Positions 1 to 9,468 of a stretch of 64,000 bases of DNA are shown here, one piece after another. The DNA is from JAWKNZ01 sp041391425 (GTDB lineage Bacteria; Bdellovibrionota_B; Oligoflexia; Oligoflexales; JAWKNZ01). The number at the start of each line of letters is the position of its first letter. Position 1 is the stretch's first letter. Below the pieces are notes generated by a model that searched no databases, was not told the origin of the DNA, and saw only the letters and a list, made by a program, of their open reading frames with translations. The translations under genes were made by a program, and so were the position numbers. The stretch spans positions 186,001 through 250,000 of the forward strand of contig JAWKNZ010000002.1 in NCBI GenBank assembly GCA_041391425.1. The letters run 5' to 3'.

Positions 1-1584
1 GAAGAGATGTATGGTAATGCTGTCAAATTAGCTCATACTTCGAATTTGGATTGGTTAAAGCAAAACGGTCTTTATACTGCCATTAAAGCACATGGTACAT
101 ATGTTGGACTACCTTCAGATAATGATATTGGTAATAGTGAGGTTGGGCATAATGCTTTAGGAGCTGGGGTCATTTATGATCAGGGCGCAAAATTGGTCAA
201 TAATGCCATAAAAGATGGGTCTATTTTTAAAAGTGCTATTTGGCAAGAGGCTGTAACAAGAATTAAAAGCTCACACGGTTCTACTTTACATTTTATTGGC
301 TTGTTGTCTGATGGCAATGTTCACAGCCACCAAGATCATCTTCTTGCCTTATTGAAACAAGCTCATAAAGAAGGTATTAATAAGATTCGCATTCATGTTT
401 TGCTTGATGGTAGAGATGTTGCACCTAGATCAGCAGAAATCTATGCGGAGGCTTTGGAAAAAGTGCTTCTTAATTTGCGAAATCTTGGTTGCGATGCCAA
501 AGTTGCTTCTGGAGGAGGTCGGATGGTTATTACCATGGATCGCTATGAAGCGGATTGGCAAATGGTATATCGTGGCTGGCAGGTGCATGTGCTAGGTAAA
601 GGGTTGTCTTTCCCTAATTTGGAAAGTGCTATTTCTGAGTTTAGAAAGGATAGTGAATTGACAGATCAGTATTTTCCTGGATTTGTTATCACAGAAGAGG
701 GAAAGGCGATCGGAACAATTGAAGATAATGATGTTGTTCTTTTAACTAATTTTCGCGGTGATAGAGCTATAGAAATTTCTAAGGCTTTTTGCCAAGAAGA
801 ATTTTCGTATTTTGATCGTGAACGTTTCCCAAGGGTGTACTTTGCCGGCATGATGGAATACGATGGTGACGAGCATATTCCGGCTAATTACCTGGTATCA
901 CCACCTAAATTTGATGGCACTATGGGAGAATACTTAGCAGCAATGGGTGTCCATCAATTTGCCGCTAGCGAAACGCAAAAATATGGACATGTTACTTTTT
1001 TTTGGAATGGTAATCGTTCGGGGATGTTTGACCCAGAGTCTGAGAAATATCTTGAAATTCCTTCAGATAATCTTTCTTTCAATCTAAAGCCGTGGATGAA
1101 GGCGTATGAAATTGTTGAAGCAACTGTAAAAGAGTTGTGTTCAGATAAATTTGAGTTTGGAAGGATTAATTTTCCTAATGGAGATATGGTAGGTCACACT
1201 GGTGATTTGGAAGCTACTATAGTCGCCGTCGCAACTGTTGATTTGATGATTGGGCGGTTGATTAGGGCTGCAAATGACACTGATACGATTTTAGTTATTA
1301 CTGCTGACCACGGCAACGCTGAGCAGATGTTGGAAGGTGAAGAAGAAAAATTCCCAAATTGGCTGAGTATTGATAGTAAAGATAGGCCAAAAGCAAGAAC
1401 ATCACATACTTTGTCTGAAGTTCCTTTTTATATTTACGACCCTAAGCAAAGACATAAAGAAAACGTAAAATTACGCAAATCAGGGGAAGGGTCTTTAGCT
1501 AATTTTGCTAATACCGCATTGGAGCTGATGGGATTAGAGACAAGTGACAGATTTTACCCGAGTTTACTTATACAAAAGCCCTAA
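1..1584 (+). CDS. gpmI: 2,3-bisphosphoglycerate-independent phosphoglycerate mutase (5' partial)
   Basis: It interconverts 3- and 2-phosphoglycerate in glycolysis, in the cytoplasm, using two metal ions. The frame is open from base 1, so the N-terminal part with the first metal-binding Asp lies outside the window. The phosphorylated serine is in the motif NSEVGH near visible residue 45. Further family motifs are LLDGRDVAPRSA, MDRYEADW, FPNGDMVGHTGD, the metal-ligand stretch ADHGNAEQM and SHTLSEVPF. The wording of these motifs (NSEVGHNALGAG, FPNGDMVGHTGDLEAT) is that of the plant and trypanosomatid type of iPGM more than of the common bacterial GpmI. The gene ends in TAA and mazG follows 70 bases later in the same direction, so the two may be co-transcribed. 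Confidence 0.95.
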   Translation, partial: EEMYGNAVKLAHTSNLDWLKQNGLYTAIKAHGTYVGLPSDNDIGNSEVGHNALGAGVIYDQGAKLVNNAIKDGSIFKSAIWQEAVTRIKSSHGSTLHFIGLLSDGNVHSHQDHLLALLKQAHKEGINKIRIHVLLDGRDVAPRSAEIYAEALEKVLLNLRNLGCDAKVASGGGRMVITMDRYEADWQMVYRGWQVHVLGKGLSFPNLESAISEFRKDSELTDQYFPGFVITEEGKAIGTIEDNDVVLLTNFRGDRAIEISKAFCQEEFSYFDRERFPRVYFAGMMEYDGDEHIPANYLVSPPKFDGTMGEYLAAMGVHQFAASETQKYGHVTFFWNGNRSGMFDPESEKYLEIPSDNLSFNLKPWMKAYEIVEATVKELCSDKFEFGRINFPNGDMVGHTGDLEATIVAVATVDLMIGRLIRAANDTDTILVITADHGNAEQMLEGEEEKFPNWLSIDSKDRPKARTSHTLSEVPFYIYDPKQRHKENVKLRKSGEGSLANFANTALELMGLETSDRFYPSLLIQKP

Positions 1585-1654
1585 TAGTGTAAGCATAGTT
1601 TAAATAATTTTTTCTTGATTAAGAAGATTTAATTTTTCTAATAAAGGATATATT

Positions 1655-2530
1655 TTGAGTGAGATCCCTTTTAAACCTAAGAACATTCCTGATGAAAAAG
1701 CTGCGCAAAAGAGCTTTAGAGATTTTATAACAACTATTGCGGCTTTGAGAGATAAGGAACATGGTTGTCCTTGGGATTTACAACAAAATCATGAATCTTT
1801 GCGACGTTTTATGGTTGAAGAAGCCTATGAGGCGGTAGATGCGATGACGGAAGGTGATCCCATTGATATTTGCGAGGAATTAGGTGATGTGCTGTTACAG
1901 GTGGTTCTAAATGCACAGCTTGCGTATGACGATGGGAGCTTTTCTATAGTTGACGTTATAAATTCGGTGAATAATAAAATGCGTCGCCGTCATCCTCATG
2001 TGTTTGGAACTGAAGAAGAAAGAAAAAAAAGAACTATCAATGATATTAAATCTAAATGGAAAAGTATTAAGGAAATTGAAAAGAAAAATCAAACTAAAAA
2101 ATCTGTAGATGGCATTTTTAATCGAGAAAACATTGAGAATGTTACTCCATCAACGCGGCAAGCTTATATGATCGGGAAAATTGCCAAAAAAATTAACTTT
2201 GATTGGAGTCATCGAGACGAAGTTTTTAGGCAGCTTTTATCGGAAGTCGATGAACTTAAGGTGGAATGGGAACAAATAAAAAAAACATCAAAATGGGAAG
2301 ATGCGCAATCTTTATTTGAAGAAATTGGAGATGTGTATTTCACACTGGGGCAGCTTTGTCGGCATTTAAAGCAAGATCCTGAGATAATTGCTTGGGATGG
2401 AAACAAAAAATTTCTTAAGCGTTTTTCCAAAGTTGAGAGCTTAGCAGCTCATAAAAATATTGACATTGCTCAAGCTGATTATGAGACCTTGGAACAGCTA
2501 TGGCAGGAGGCAAAAAAGGGTAGAGAGTAG
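1655..2530 (+). CDS. mazG: nucleoside triphosphate pyrophosphohydrolase MazG
   Basis: It hydrolyses (d)NTPs to the monophosphate and pyrophosphate, cleaning the nucleotide pool. The start is TTG at 1655, with AAGGA about seven bases upstream. The 291 residues hold two MazG domains. The N-terminal one has CPWDLQQNHESL (from about residue 38), VEEAYEAVDA and EELGDVLLQV, and the C-terminal one has EVDELKVEW and EEIGDVYFTL, the E-x-x-E and E-x-x-D metal-binding helices. A Lys-rich linker of about 40 residues separates them. Length and two-domain layout match canonical MazG. It lies just downstream of gpmI. Confidence 0.93.
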   Translation: MSEIPFKPKNIPDEKAAQKSFRDFITTIAALRDKEHGCPWDLQQNHESLRRFMVEEAYEAVDAMTEGDPIDICEELGDVLLQVVLNAQLAYDDGSFSIVDVINSVNNKMRRRHPHVFGTEEERKKRTINDIKSKWKSIKEIEKKNQTKKSVDGIFNRENIENVTPSTRQAYMIGKIAKKINFDWSHRDEVFRQLLSEVDELKVEWEQIKKTSKWEDAQSLFEEIGDVYFTLGQLCRHLKQDPEIIAWDGNKKFLKRFSKVESLAAHKNIDIAQADYETLEQLWQEAKKGRE

Positions 2531-2560
2531 AGGGCGGTATGTTTCATTGCAAAATAATAC

Positions 2561-4426
2561 TTAATTTAATGCAGGTCCTAATTTATTTTTTCTTATTAAA
2601 TCCTGTGTGTAGAGGATAAAACGGTACAAATGACAATTAGTGGCATTTTGATCTGTCCTGTTGTTTTTGCAGCCTTCGCGCTGAAGGTTTTCTCTTTGAG
2701 TTGCTGTTTTATTTATATGGATAAAATGTTTATTATATACCAGTCCTAGCCCGCCGAGTTTGTCATCTCTGGTATCAAAAAATGAGCGACCAATGAAATG
2801 GTTGTTTGCATATTGAATTCCTAAAAGATGCAATAAAGTTGGTGCAAAGTCAATTGATGTTGTATAGGCATTCACTTCTTTTGGGAGATCATGTGTTGGG
2901 CTGCTGATATATAGAGCTAATTGATCGAGTAGTTCGTTATGATAATCATTACCGGCAATTTTACGATAGTCGACATCTGCACCTCGTACGTGGTCCCCAG
3001 TAACAATTACAATGGTGTTTTTTGACCAGTTTGAATTACGAAAGTAGGCGAGAAATTTTCCAAATTCGTAATCAAAGTTTTTAATGGTATTTAACGCTGG
3101 ATTAGGAATAGGTGCATATACGTTTTGCTTGTTTAATGTGTCAAGGCCAGGGTGTGTCCCAATGGTAGAAAGTGAGATGAAAAATTTATCTGCACTATTC
3201 TCATTTTCTTGGAGAAATTTTACGAGTCCGGAAAGCATTTGCTTATCAGAATTTCCATAAAGTGGGCGTTCAGCAGCATCGCCTAGGTTAAATCTTTTAA
3301 GAAACTGTTTGTGAAAATATGATTTTGAAAAACCAAATTCTTTTATTTGATCTGAAAAAAATGTTTCATTTGGGTGTGCGTAGCTTAAGTAATAAGTGCG
3401 ATAGCCATGTTCATTTAGAATTAAAGGCAAGCATCGGAATAAAGTGCTTGAGCGATAACCCATGTTTAATTTTGTGAAATATGAATGAGAAAAATACGGA
3501 AAGATTGAACATAGTTGGCCTCTTAATCCATTGACTGTTGGAAAGGCATGATTGTAATATTCTTTTACTTGTAAGGATTGCCGAGAAAATTCATCTAGAC
3601 TTGGTGTGAGGCCGATAAACTTTGCTCCATAGCTGGGTAAGAGTCGAGCTGATAAACTTTCGACAAAAAGCACAATTACATTTAGTTTTTGATCTTGATT
3701 ATTAATGCTAAAAGGTAAAGGATTTTTATAAATCCAATCCTTATAAAGTGGATAATTGCTATTAAAATCTAGGTTTAATCCTTGGGTTTTTATGGTTTCT
3801 TGTTCAGTTTTTGATAAGATAATATCTTCATCCGGTAAAACATTAATATTATCGGAAAGCATTTCCTTTACTAACGCTGCTGTTGGAAAGTTCGAAGCTA
3901 GTTTGTAAGATCTGCGGATATCCTTAAACCACCCCGTATAGCTGAAACCATTTGCATAGAAAGTGTATGCTAAAATGATAAAGAAAAAAATTATTGCACT
4001 TCTGCTTTTTGTCAGGGTTTGAAAATGATTGTTGAGTAGCTTGGTCATGGTAAAATAGACAACGAGAATATAGCCAAGTGATAGTAGAGTAAACTTACTT
4101 ACCAATTGGGTAGCTAATTCATAATGTCCCATAATTTCAGATGTCAGATAGTTGAAACTGAAATAAAGAGATATAAATTGAGAATAATGTGATAATCCTA
4201 TTAGTACAGTAAATGTAAGGACCATATATTTTAGTCTTTTAAATTTTGAGAATATTAGCGTGATTAAACATAAGATTAAAATTTCGGTGGAAAAGGCATT
4301 CAGAGAAAAAGTGGATAATTGAATAGTTGTGAATATAGATATGCTTGGAAATAGCATCATAAACATAAATGTCGTGGGGAGTAGAAGAAACAGTAATATG
4401 AAAAAAAATGAGCCTAAAAAAGCCAT
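2561..4426 (-). CDS. LTA-synthase/sulfatase-family membrane phosphotransferase
   Basis: This is an inner-membrane enzyme of the alkaline phosphatase/sulfatase superfamily, like lipoteichoic acid synthase and phosphoethanolamine or phosphoglycerol transferases. About five hydrophobic segments fill residues 1-165. The extracytoplasmic domain begins near residue 245 with NVIVLFVESLSARL, the first metal-binding motif. The stretch FPTVNGLRGQLCSIFP carries the likely nucleophilic Thr, and GDHVRGADVDYRK carries the C-terminal Asp-His pair. The ATG has AGGGGAT upstream. A Gram-negative has no lipoteichoic acid, so a head-group transfer to a glycan or lipid is more likely; the substrate cannot be told. 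It is divergent from the histidine kinase and convergent with mazG. Confidence 0.8.
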   Translation of the reverse strand: MAFLGSFFFILLFLLLPTTFMFMMLFPSISIFTTIQLSTFSLNAFSTEILILCLITLIFSKFKRLKYMVLTFTVLIGLSHYSQFISLYFSFNYLTSEIMGHYELATQLVSKFTLLSLGYILVVYFTMTKLLNNHFQTLTKSRSAIIFFFIILAYTFYANGFSYTGWFKDIRRSYKLASNFPTAALVKEMLSDNINVLPDEDIILSKTEQETIKTQGLNLDFNSNYPLYKDWIYKNPLPFSINNQDQKLNVIVLFVESLSARLLPSYGAKFIGLTPSLDEFSRQSLQVKEYYNHAFPTVNGLRGQLCSIFPYFSHSYFTKLNMGYRSSTLFRCLPLILNEHGYRTYYLSYAHPNETFFSDQIKEFGFSKSYFHKQFLKRFNLGDAAERPLYGNSDKQMLSGLVKFLQENENSADKFFISLSTIGTHPGLDTLNKQNVYAPIPNPALNTIKNFDYEFGKFLAYFRNSNWSKNTIVIVTGDHVRGADVDYRKIAGNDYHNELLDQLALYISSPTHDLPKEVNAYTTSIDFAPTLLHLLGIQYANNHFIGRSFFDTRDDKLGGLGLVYNKHFIHINKTATQRENLQREGCKNNRTDQNATNCHLYRFILYTQDLIRKNKLGPALN

Positions 4427-4750
4427 TACATCCCCTAGTTAATCATTTCTTAGTTAGTAAATAAATGTATTAAGTATAAGCAATACAGAATGTTATAATT
4501 TTTTTCCTATAAATACTACAGTCTTGTAGGGGCTTTGACGAAGGGAAATAAAAAAGTGGAGGATAGATAGAATGAGCGTAGGCAGAATAGATAATACGCA
4601 CTCATTTTACTATGCAGCTTTATATCACTAGTGCGTTAATTTTCATCTTCTTTAGCTGAACTTCTCCTGGGAAATCTGTAAATCTCATTCGTTGGCGTTA
4701 CTATAGATTAATATTATTTAATGATATTAGCCTGTTTTGGAGCATATATA
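4427..4750. other. divergent intergenic region with imperfect inverted repeat
   Basis: This 324-base AT-rich gap separates two divergently transcribed genes and must hold both promoters. An imperfect inverted repeat is visible: AATGAGCGTA at 4571-4580 against TACGCACTCATT at 4595-4606, with two extra bases in the right arm. It could be an operator. No gene is seen here. Confidence 0.4.
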
Positions 4751-5552
4751 ATGAATCAAGTCGCAGAGCCAAAAATTTCATTCATCTCAGATTCTTATGA
4801 GGAGAAAATTTGTGATGCGCGATTATCAATTATTGGCCAAAATTTTGCTGAAATTGTTCACGAATTAAGAAATCCACTCGCTATAGCTGACGGGTTTAAC
4901 AGTTTGATTTTGGACCATGCCGAAGATAAAAATTTGGTTTCCGCACATTCATTAAGTATTGGTAAAGCCTTAACAAGGGTTTCTGATCTGATTGATCAAA
5001 TCTATCGATTTTCTCGGATGAATCAAACTGAGGGGCATGAGATTCAAAATTTGAACCAAATTGTTCATGATTCAATTAGTTTTTTTGCATGGAAAATTAA
5101 AAAGCAGAAGGTTGTTGTTAGAACAAATCTAACTCGAGAAGACTGTCTATTTTTAGGTAGTCAAATGGCAATCGAAACAGTCCTAGCTAATTTTTTATCT
5201 AACTCTTTGGATGCGTTTAAAGGTAACTATACTGATAATAGGACTTTAACATTTAAAACTTCAATTGAAAGTGGAAATTATGCGGTGTTGACTTATATTG
5301 ATAGTGCTGGTGGTATGAGCCCAGCTGTTGCTAGTCGGCTATTTGATCGATATTTTTCGACTAAAAAAGGTTGGCGCTGGCTCGGGAATTGGCATGGCAT
5401 TAGTCGATGATATTATCAAGCGTCATAATGCATATATGTCCTTTAAGACTGAAGAAGGTGTTGGCACTGTTTTTGAAGTGCGATTTCCTATTTATAGACA
5501 GAATAATGTTAAACTAAACTTGACTTTAGTGGAAAATGATACTGATGAGTAA
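4751..5552 (+). CDS. cytoplasmic sensor histidine kinase (single frameshift)
   Basis: This is a small soluble histidine kinase: no membrane segment and no recognisable input domain. The H-box is HELRNPLAIADG, with the phospho-accepting His at about residue 37. The ATP-binding domain follows with NFLSNSLDAF (N-box) and DSAGGMS (G1). At 5365-5373 (ACTAAAAAAGGTT) the frame breaks: the upstream frame ends at 5410, and the G2 box GAGSGIGMALVDDIIKRH and the rest continue in the +1 frame to 5552. Removing one A from the run of six restores a complete kinase. ATG 4751, with TGGAG upstream, is preferred over ATG 4721. The end overlaps the next gene, so they form one operon. Confidence 0.78.
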
Positions 5553-6522
5553 TGTAGCTATACAGGCCGATTCTTTTAAGCCTTATGTATTATATTCAGA
5601 CCTTAATTGTCCGTTTTGTTTTATATTGAATGAATGGATTATTGCAAGGAATGTCGATGAATGGATTGAGTGGATTGGAATTGAACATTTGCCAGATTTA
5701 ACACCTATCCAATCATGCAGTATAGAAAGCTTTAAGGTATTGCAAAAGGAAGTTCAGGAAGTGTTATTGCGTTCTGAGGGTGTGCATATAATACAACCTG
5801 AATTTCGCGCGAATACTCGATTGGCTTTGAAGGCAATAGAAGCGGTTAAAGATCAAGCTCCGCAGAGATATCGAGATATCAAAACGGCATTGTTTAGAGC
5901 TTTGTGGATTAGGGGGCAGGATATTTCAGATGTAAATATTATTAATAAAATTATGAAAAGCTTTCATGTTTCTTTTTCTTCTGAAGAGCTAGACAGATAT
6001 AGTGATATAGTTAATTTAAATACCGAGAATTGGAAGAGTAAATATGATAGAATTCCATATATAGTTGGGCCAGGCGAGCAGTTTTATGCTGGCTTAGGAA
6101 GTGGTAATAATTTAAATGAATACCTAGAAAAGCAGAATTTAACGCTTCAATCTCCTTTTGCCTGCCTTAAATCAAGAGAAAAAGACTTTTCGGTTAACAA
6201 GGCGATACGCTTGGAAACGAGGATTAAAGAATTAATAGAGATTGTAAGGCACGAGCAATCTCCTTGTGTTTTGCTCAACCATGCTTTTAAAATTCTTTAC
6301 AGCAATGGCTTATTTTTAGAGCTTTTTAACTATGAAGAACCAAAAGTTAATTATTGTATCAAGGATATTCTTGGAAGAGAGACATGTGATGCAATGCTTA
6401 CGAGCCGAGCAAAGGAACTTAAATTCGATGGTACCCTTCTTATAAGTGATGATGAGGAAAAATATATTTCTTTGCATGTAAAAGTGCTGGATGAAATAGG
6501 ATACTTGCTTAGTTTCAAATAA
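5545..6522 (+). CDS. DsbA-fold protein fused to a C-terminal PAS-like domain
   Basis: Residues 1 to about 215 resemble DsbA/FrnE/2-hydroxychromene-2-carboxylate isomerase thioredoxin-fold proteins: YSDLNCPFCF with a C22-P-F-C25 redox motif, a helical insertion (NTRLALKAIEAVKD), and RIPYIV with the expected cis-Pro before the last strand. From about residue 235 a PAS-like fold follows (CVLLNHAFKILYSNGLFLELFNYEE, then CIKDILGRE). There is no signal peptide, so it should act in the cytoplasm. The start overlaps the end of the kinase gene (ATG 5536 is an alternative), implying translational coupling. A redox or ligand sensor feeding the kinase is a reasonable inference. The PAS call rests on pattern only. 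Confidence 0.65.
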   Translation: MSNVAIQADSFKPYVLYSDLNCPFCFILNEWIIARNVDEWIEWIGIEHLPDLTPIQSCSIESFKVLQKEVQEVLLRSEGVHIIQPEFRANTRLALKAIEAVKDQAPQRYRDIKTALFRALWIRGQDISDVNIINKIMKSFHVSFSSEELDRYSDIVNLNTENWKSKYDRIPYIVGPGEQFYAGLGSGNNLNEYLEKQNLTLQSPFACLKSREKDFSVNKAIRLETRIKELIEIVRHEQSPCVLLNHAFKILYSNGLFLELFNYEEPKVNYCIKDILGRETCDAMLTSRAKELKFDGTLLISDDEEKYISLHVKVLDEIGYLLSFK

Positions 6523-6604
6523 AAATTTGATCGAAAGATAGTTATTTTCAATTATCTGAATTAAAGAATGAATTTTTGGCTAGTAAAAGCGAATTTGGTA
6601 ACTT

Positions 6605-6979
6605 CTATTTAATCCGTCCACCAACAAAGATGGTACCGGACTTGGCTTCATGATATGTGATAAATGCGTTGAAGTCTTTTTGGTTTAGTCCGATCTTAAG
6701 CTCCTCAGCTATTGCTGTTATAGTTTTTTCAATAAGATCAGGACTTCTGCCTTCATACATAGTGAGATTTACGATTGGCGGATGGCTATTTTCTGGTTGT
6801 AAATTTTTTAGATGTTCTCCATGCGCATAACAGTCTGTTTCCAAAGTATTCCAAGTGCAATAAATTGCTTGCCGGGGAATATCAAGCACTTCTGATATTT
6901 TTGCCGTCATACATGTTACAATATTGGAGATATTCACTTTTTTATCTTGTGGTAGGGCATTAATTTCTATTAGTGGCAT
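6605..6979 (-). CDS. tautomerase-superfamily protein (4-oxalocrotonate tautomerase/MIF type)
   Basis: Small enzyme of about 124 residues. Tautomerases use Pro1 as the general base once the initiator Met is removed, which fixes the start at 6979 (MPLIEINALP) and not at the upstream in-frame ATG at 7015. CCGGAG lies upstream of the chosen start. A second beta-alpha-beta unit begins around PPIVNLTMYEGRSPDLIEKT. The substrate is unknown. It is convergent with the DsbA/PAS gene and may be a single-gene unit. Confidence 0.75.
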   Translation of the reverse strand: MPLIEINALPQDKKVNISNIVTCMTAKISEVLDIPRQAIYCTWNTLETDCYAHGEHLKNLQPENSHPPIVNLTMYEGRSPDLIEKTITAIAEELKIGLNQKDFNAFITYHEAKSGTIFVGGRIK

Positions 6980-7249
6980 GTTGAACTCCGGTAAATTGCA
7001 TTTTAGCAAATGCAATTTTTGTCATAGCTTTCCTCTTCATCTCGATGCAGATTATCATAATCGAGCATATAGAGATACATATAGATACTGTTAAGCGATT
7101 TGCGAATGAATTGAGCATAAATACACTCCGATTACGATAATAACTATGTTATGAAAAGTGATCCTTGACTTTAAAGAATGCTATAAAACGACTTCTGTTA
7201 CATAATTGTCTGTAAATTAATTCTTAAGCAAGTAATGCCTTCAATTAAC

Positions 7250-7279
7250 ATGAGTGTAGCTATATCTAGCTACACTCAT
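7250..7279 (-). terminator. hairpin after lipoprotein gene
   Basis: A perfect 12-bp inverted repeat (ATGAGTGTAGCT, six-base loop ATATCT, AGCTACACTCAT) sits four bases past the stop of the minus-strand lipoprotein gene. There is no clean U-tract, so it may be a weak terminator or an RNA 3'-end stabiliser. Confidence 0.55.
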
Positions 7280-7282
7280 ATT

Positions 7283-7798
7283 CTATTTCGCTGGTTCGAA
7301 AAGCCTAACTCTGAACGTTTGCAGGACTTGTAAGGCTTCAGGATTAACTACGTTGAATTTGACTTGAAGGTAGTTTCCATCTTTAGGGTCAATATTGAAA
7401 ATATTTATTGAGCATTCACTAATATTGACATCAAATTTATTGGTAGTTACTGATTTGTCACAAGGAGCATCAATAAAGGAAAATACTAGCCGGATATCAT
7501 CAAAACTTATTACAGTTTCTTGATTACTTGCCTTAATTTGCCATGAATCTGCCGTCACATTTATCAAGTAATCTTTTAAAACAATAATTTCGCCTGGATT
7601 TTTAATAATAGGACTTGTTGGCTTTTTGGGGGAGTTCCTATGTTCCATCTCAGTGTCATTGTTATCACCTTCAGTTGGTTTATTGCCGTTATCAACAATA
7701 CCACCTCCAGATTGAGAAACTCCACAGCTTACAGATGCTAAGCTTATTAAAAAATATAAAGCTTTGTATAGGACAGGCTGCAAGTTACATCTCCTCAT
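7283..7798 (-). CDS. putative lipoprotein, function unknown
   Basis: It is a 171-residue protein with a type II signal peptide: an N-terminal Arg pair, a hydrophobic stretch FLISLASVSC, and a lipobox cysteine at about residue 25. A Gly/Asn/Asp/Lys-rich low-complexity linker (about residues 28-65) precedes a beta-rich domain with two Cys. I do not recognise the family. It is probably anchored to a membrane facing the periplasm. The upstream region is shared with the divergent TIGR02147 regulator. Confidence 0.65.
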   Translation of the reverse strand: MRRCNLQPVLYKALYFLISLASVSCGVSQSGGGIVDNGNKPTEGDNNDTEMEHRNSPKKPTSPIIKNPGEIIVLKDYLINVTADSWQIKASNQETVISFDDIRLVFSFIDAPCDKSVTTNKFDVNISECSINIFNIDPKDGNYLQVKFNVVNPEALQVLQTFRVRLFEPAK

Positions 7799-7911
7799 TT
7801 TTTCGACCGAAGCAGTTGCTAACCTTTAGATAAAATATTAGTATACACTTTGATCAATGACCACAATTATTAAGTAATTACAGTGTGTTTTTGTTTACTG
7901 GGTGTATACTG

Positions 7912-8766
7912 ATGAGCGGCGAAATTCCAACTATCCAAAATTACAACGATTATAGAGAATTTTTAAGAGATTGGTTTAATGCTGTGAAAGCTTTAAATCC
8001 GAAGGTTTCTTACAGATTTTTGTCAAGACAGATTGGACTGAAGTCACCAAACCATCTGCATATGGTGATGAACAAGAAGCGTCATCTTTCGCAGGCCACT
8101 TTAATAAAACTGCAGAAGGTATTAGGATTAAATCGTAAAGAAAAGTCATATTTGCTAGCATTATTGGAGTTAAATACTGCCAAAAATCCAACCAATCTTA
8201 GCGAAGTCGAAACTAAGCTTATTGAGCTTAAAGAAGATATGTTGAAAGACGATTTGCCGTTGGAGCATCTTGGTATTTTATCTAATTCACTGGCATGGTT
8301 TATTGTTATTGGGGCGCAAAAATTTAATGGACTCGATTTGGAAGAAATATATGAACTAGTTAATATTTCTTGTCCATTTAATATTCCCAAAGATAATATT
8401 TATCGAGCACTGAATTTACTTGAAAGGTTAGGCAAGCTAGAAATTAAAGAAAATAAATACATGTTTGACTTTAGTAATATTAAAACTGCATGGGATTTTG
8501 ATCGGAGTGAAATTAAACAATTTCATTATAACAATCTTAGATTTGCTCTACACAGTATACCGTGGGAAATCGAGAGGAGATTTTTATCTAATGTGTCAAT
8601 ACCCGCTAATAAAAAAGTATTAGAATATGCAAAATCTGAGATTCGTAGTTTATGTAAAAGGATTCTTAAGTATAGCGAACAGGAAGTTATAGCGAAAGAT
8701 GATTTGAATAAAGTTCTGTCAATTGAGTTTGCTATGTTCCCATTTTTTGAATTCAGTGAAAAGTAG
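7912..8766 (+). CDS. TIGR02147-family regulatory protein
   Basis: The N-terminus (YNDYREFLRDWFNAVKALNPKVSYRFLSRQIG, quoted in part) and the helix-turn-helix-like SPNHLHMVMNKKRHLS followed by LGLNRKEKSYLLALLEL are hallmarks of TIGR02147, a family common in Bdellovibrionota and Fibrobacter. The C-terminal part has a second winged-helix-like segment (VNISCPFNIPKDNIYRALNLLERLGKLEIKE, in part). ATG 7912 is chosen because the conserved block starts right after it; an upstream in-frame start at 7885 is less likely. It probably binds DNA; the targets are unknown. It is convergent with the broken ABC operon. Confidence 0.8.
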   Translation: MSGEIPTIQNYNDYREFLRDWFNAVKALNPKVSYRFLSRQIGLKSPNHLHMVMNKKRHLSQATLIKLQKVLGLNRKEKSYLLALLELNTAKNPTNLSEVETKLIELKEDMLKDDLPLEHLGILSNSLAWFIVIGAQKFNGLDLEEIYELVNISCPFNIPKDNIYRALNLLERLGKLEIKENKYMFDFSNIKTAWDFDRSEIKQFHYNNLRFALHSIPWEIERRFLSNVSIPANKKVLEYAKSEIRSLCKRILKYSEQEVIAKDDLNKVLSIEFAMFPFFEFSEK

Positions 8767-8792
8767 ATACATATTTTACAGCTGGTAGAAAT

Positions 8793-9467
8793 TTAGTTTC
8801 GAGTGGATAGCTGGCCATCCTTTAGCAGGCGAATATCATTAGCATAGTTTTCTAACAACGAGTCATGTGTTGCAAATATAAATGCAACTTTTCTTTCAGT
8901 GTTTAATTTTTTCATCAAAGCTAAGATATTTGATGCCGTCTTAGAATCAAGATTTGCGGTTGGTTCATCCGCGATTACTAATTTAGGATTTGTTACCATT
9001 GCCCTTGCTATTGCCACTCTTTGACGTTGTCCTCCGGACAACTCGTCTGGTCTGTGATGTCTATGTTGATTAAGTCCTGTTAGATCAATCCATTCATCTA
9101 CTCTACGTTTTCGTTCGGATTTTTCAATATCCTTACGAATCATTAAAGGAACCATGACATTTTCTTCTAAAGTTAGTACTGGATTGAGATTGAATGCTTG
9201 GAAGATAAAGCTAATGATTTGACTGCAGCATATTTGCAAGAGCATCGAAATCATTGTAGGTTATTTCAGTTCCTTGTAATTGTACCGTGCCAGATGTGGG
9301 TTCATCGAGGAGACCTAATATATTTAATAATGTTGATTTACCTGAACCAGAAGGCCCTTTGATAATAATAAAATCTCCTTCTTTAACGGAAAATTCAGAT
9401 TATCAAGAGCCTTAACACTGATTTTCCCCGTTTGGTATGTCTTAGAGATATGTATTAGGTCAATCAT
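8793..9467 (-). pseudogene. LolD/MacB-type ABC transporter ATPase, frameshifted
   Basis: The C-terminal two thirds are open (8793-9254): ABC signature LSGGQRQRVAIARAM, Walker B LVIADEPTANLDS, H-loop FATHD. The N-terminal part is present in another frame: start MIDLIHISKTYQTGK at 9467 and Walker A KGPSGSGKSTLLNILGLLD. At least two frame changes are needed, one near 9390 and one near 9235. An intact version would be a cytoplasmic ATPase energising lipoprotein release or export. It is last in a four-gene broken operon, starting two bases after the previous stop. Confidence 0.75.
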
Positions 9468-9468
9468 T

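Noticed and set aside
5365..5373. Programmed -1 frameshift in the histidine kinase at the A-run
   Set aside because: The downstream frame is +1, not -1, relative to the upstream frame, so the usual A-AAA-AAG slip would not reach it. An extra base is simpler.
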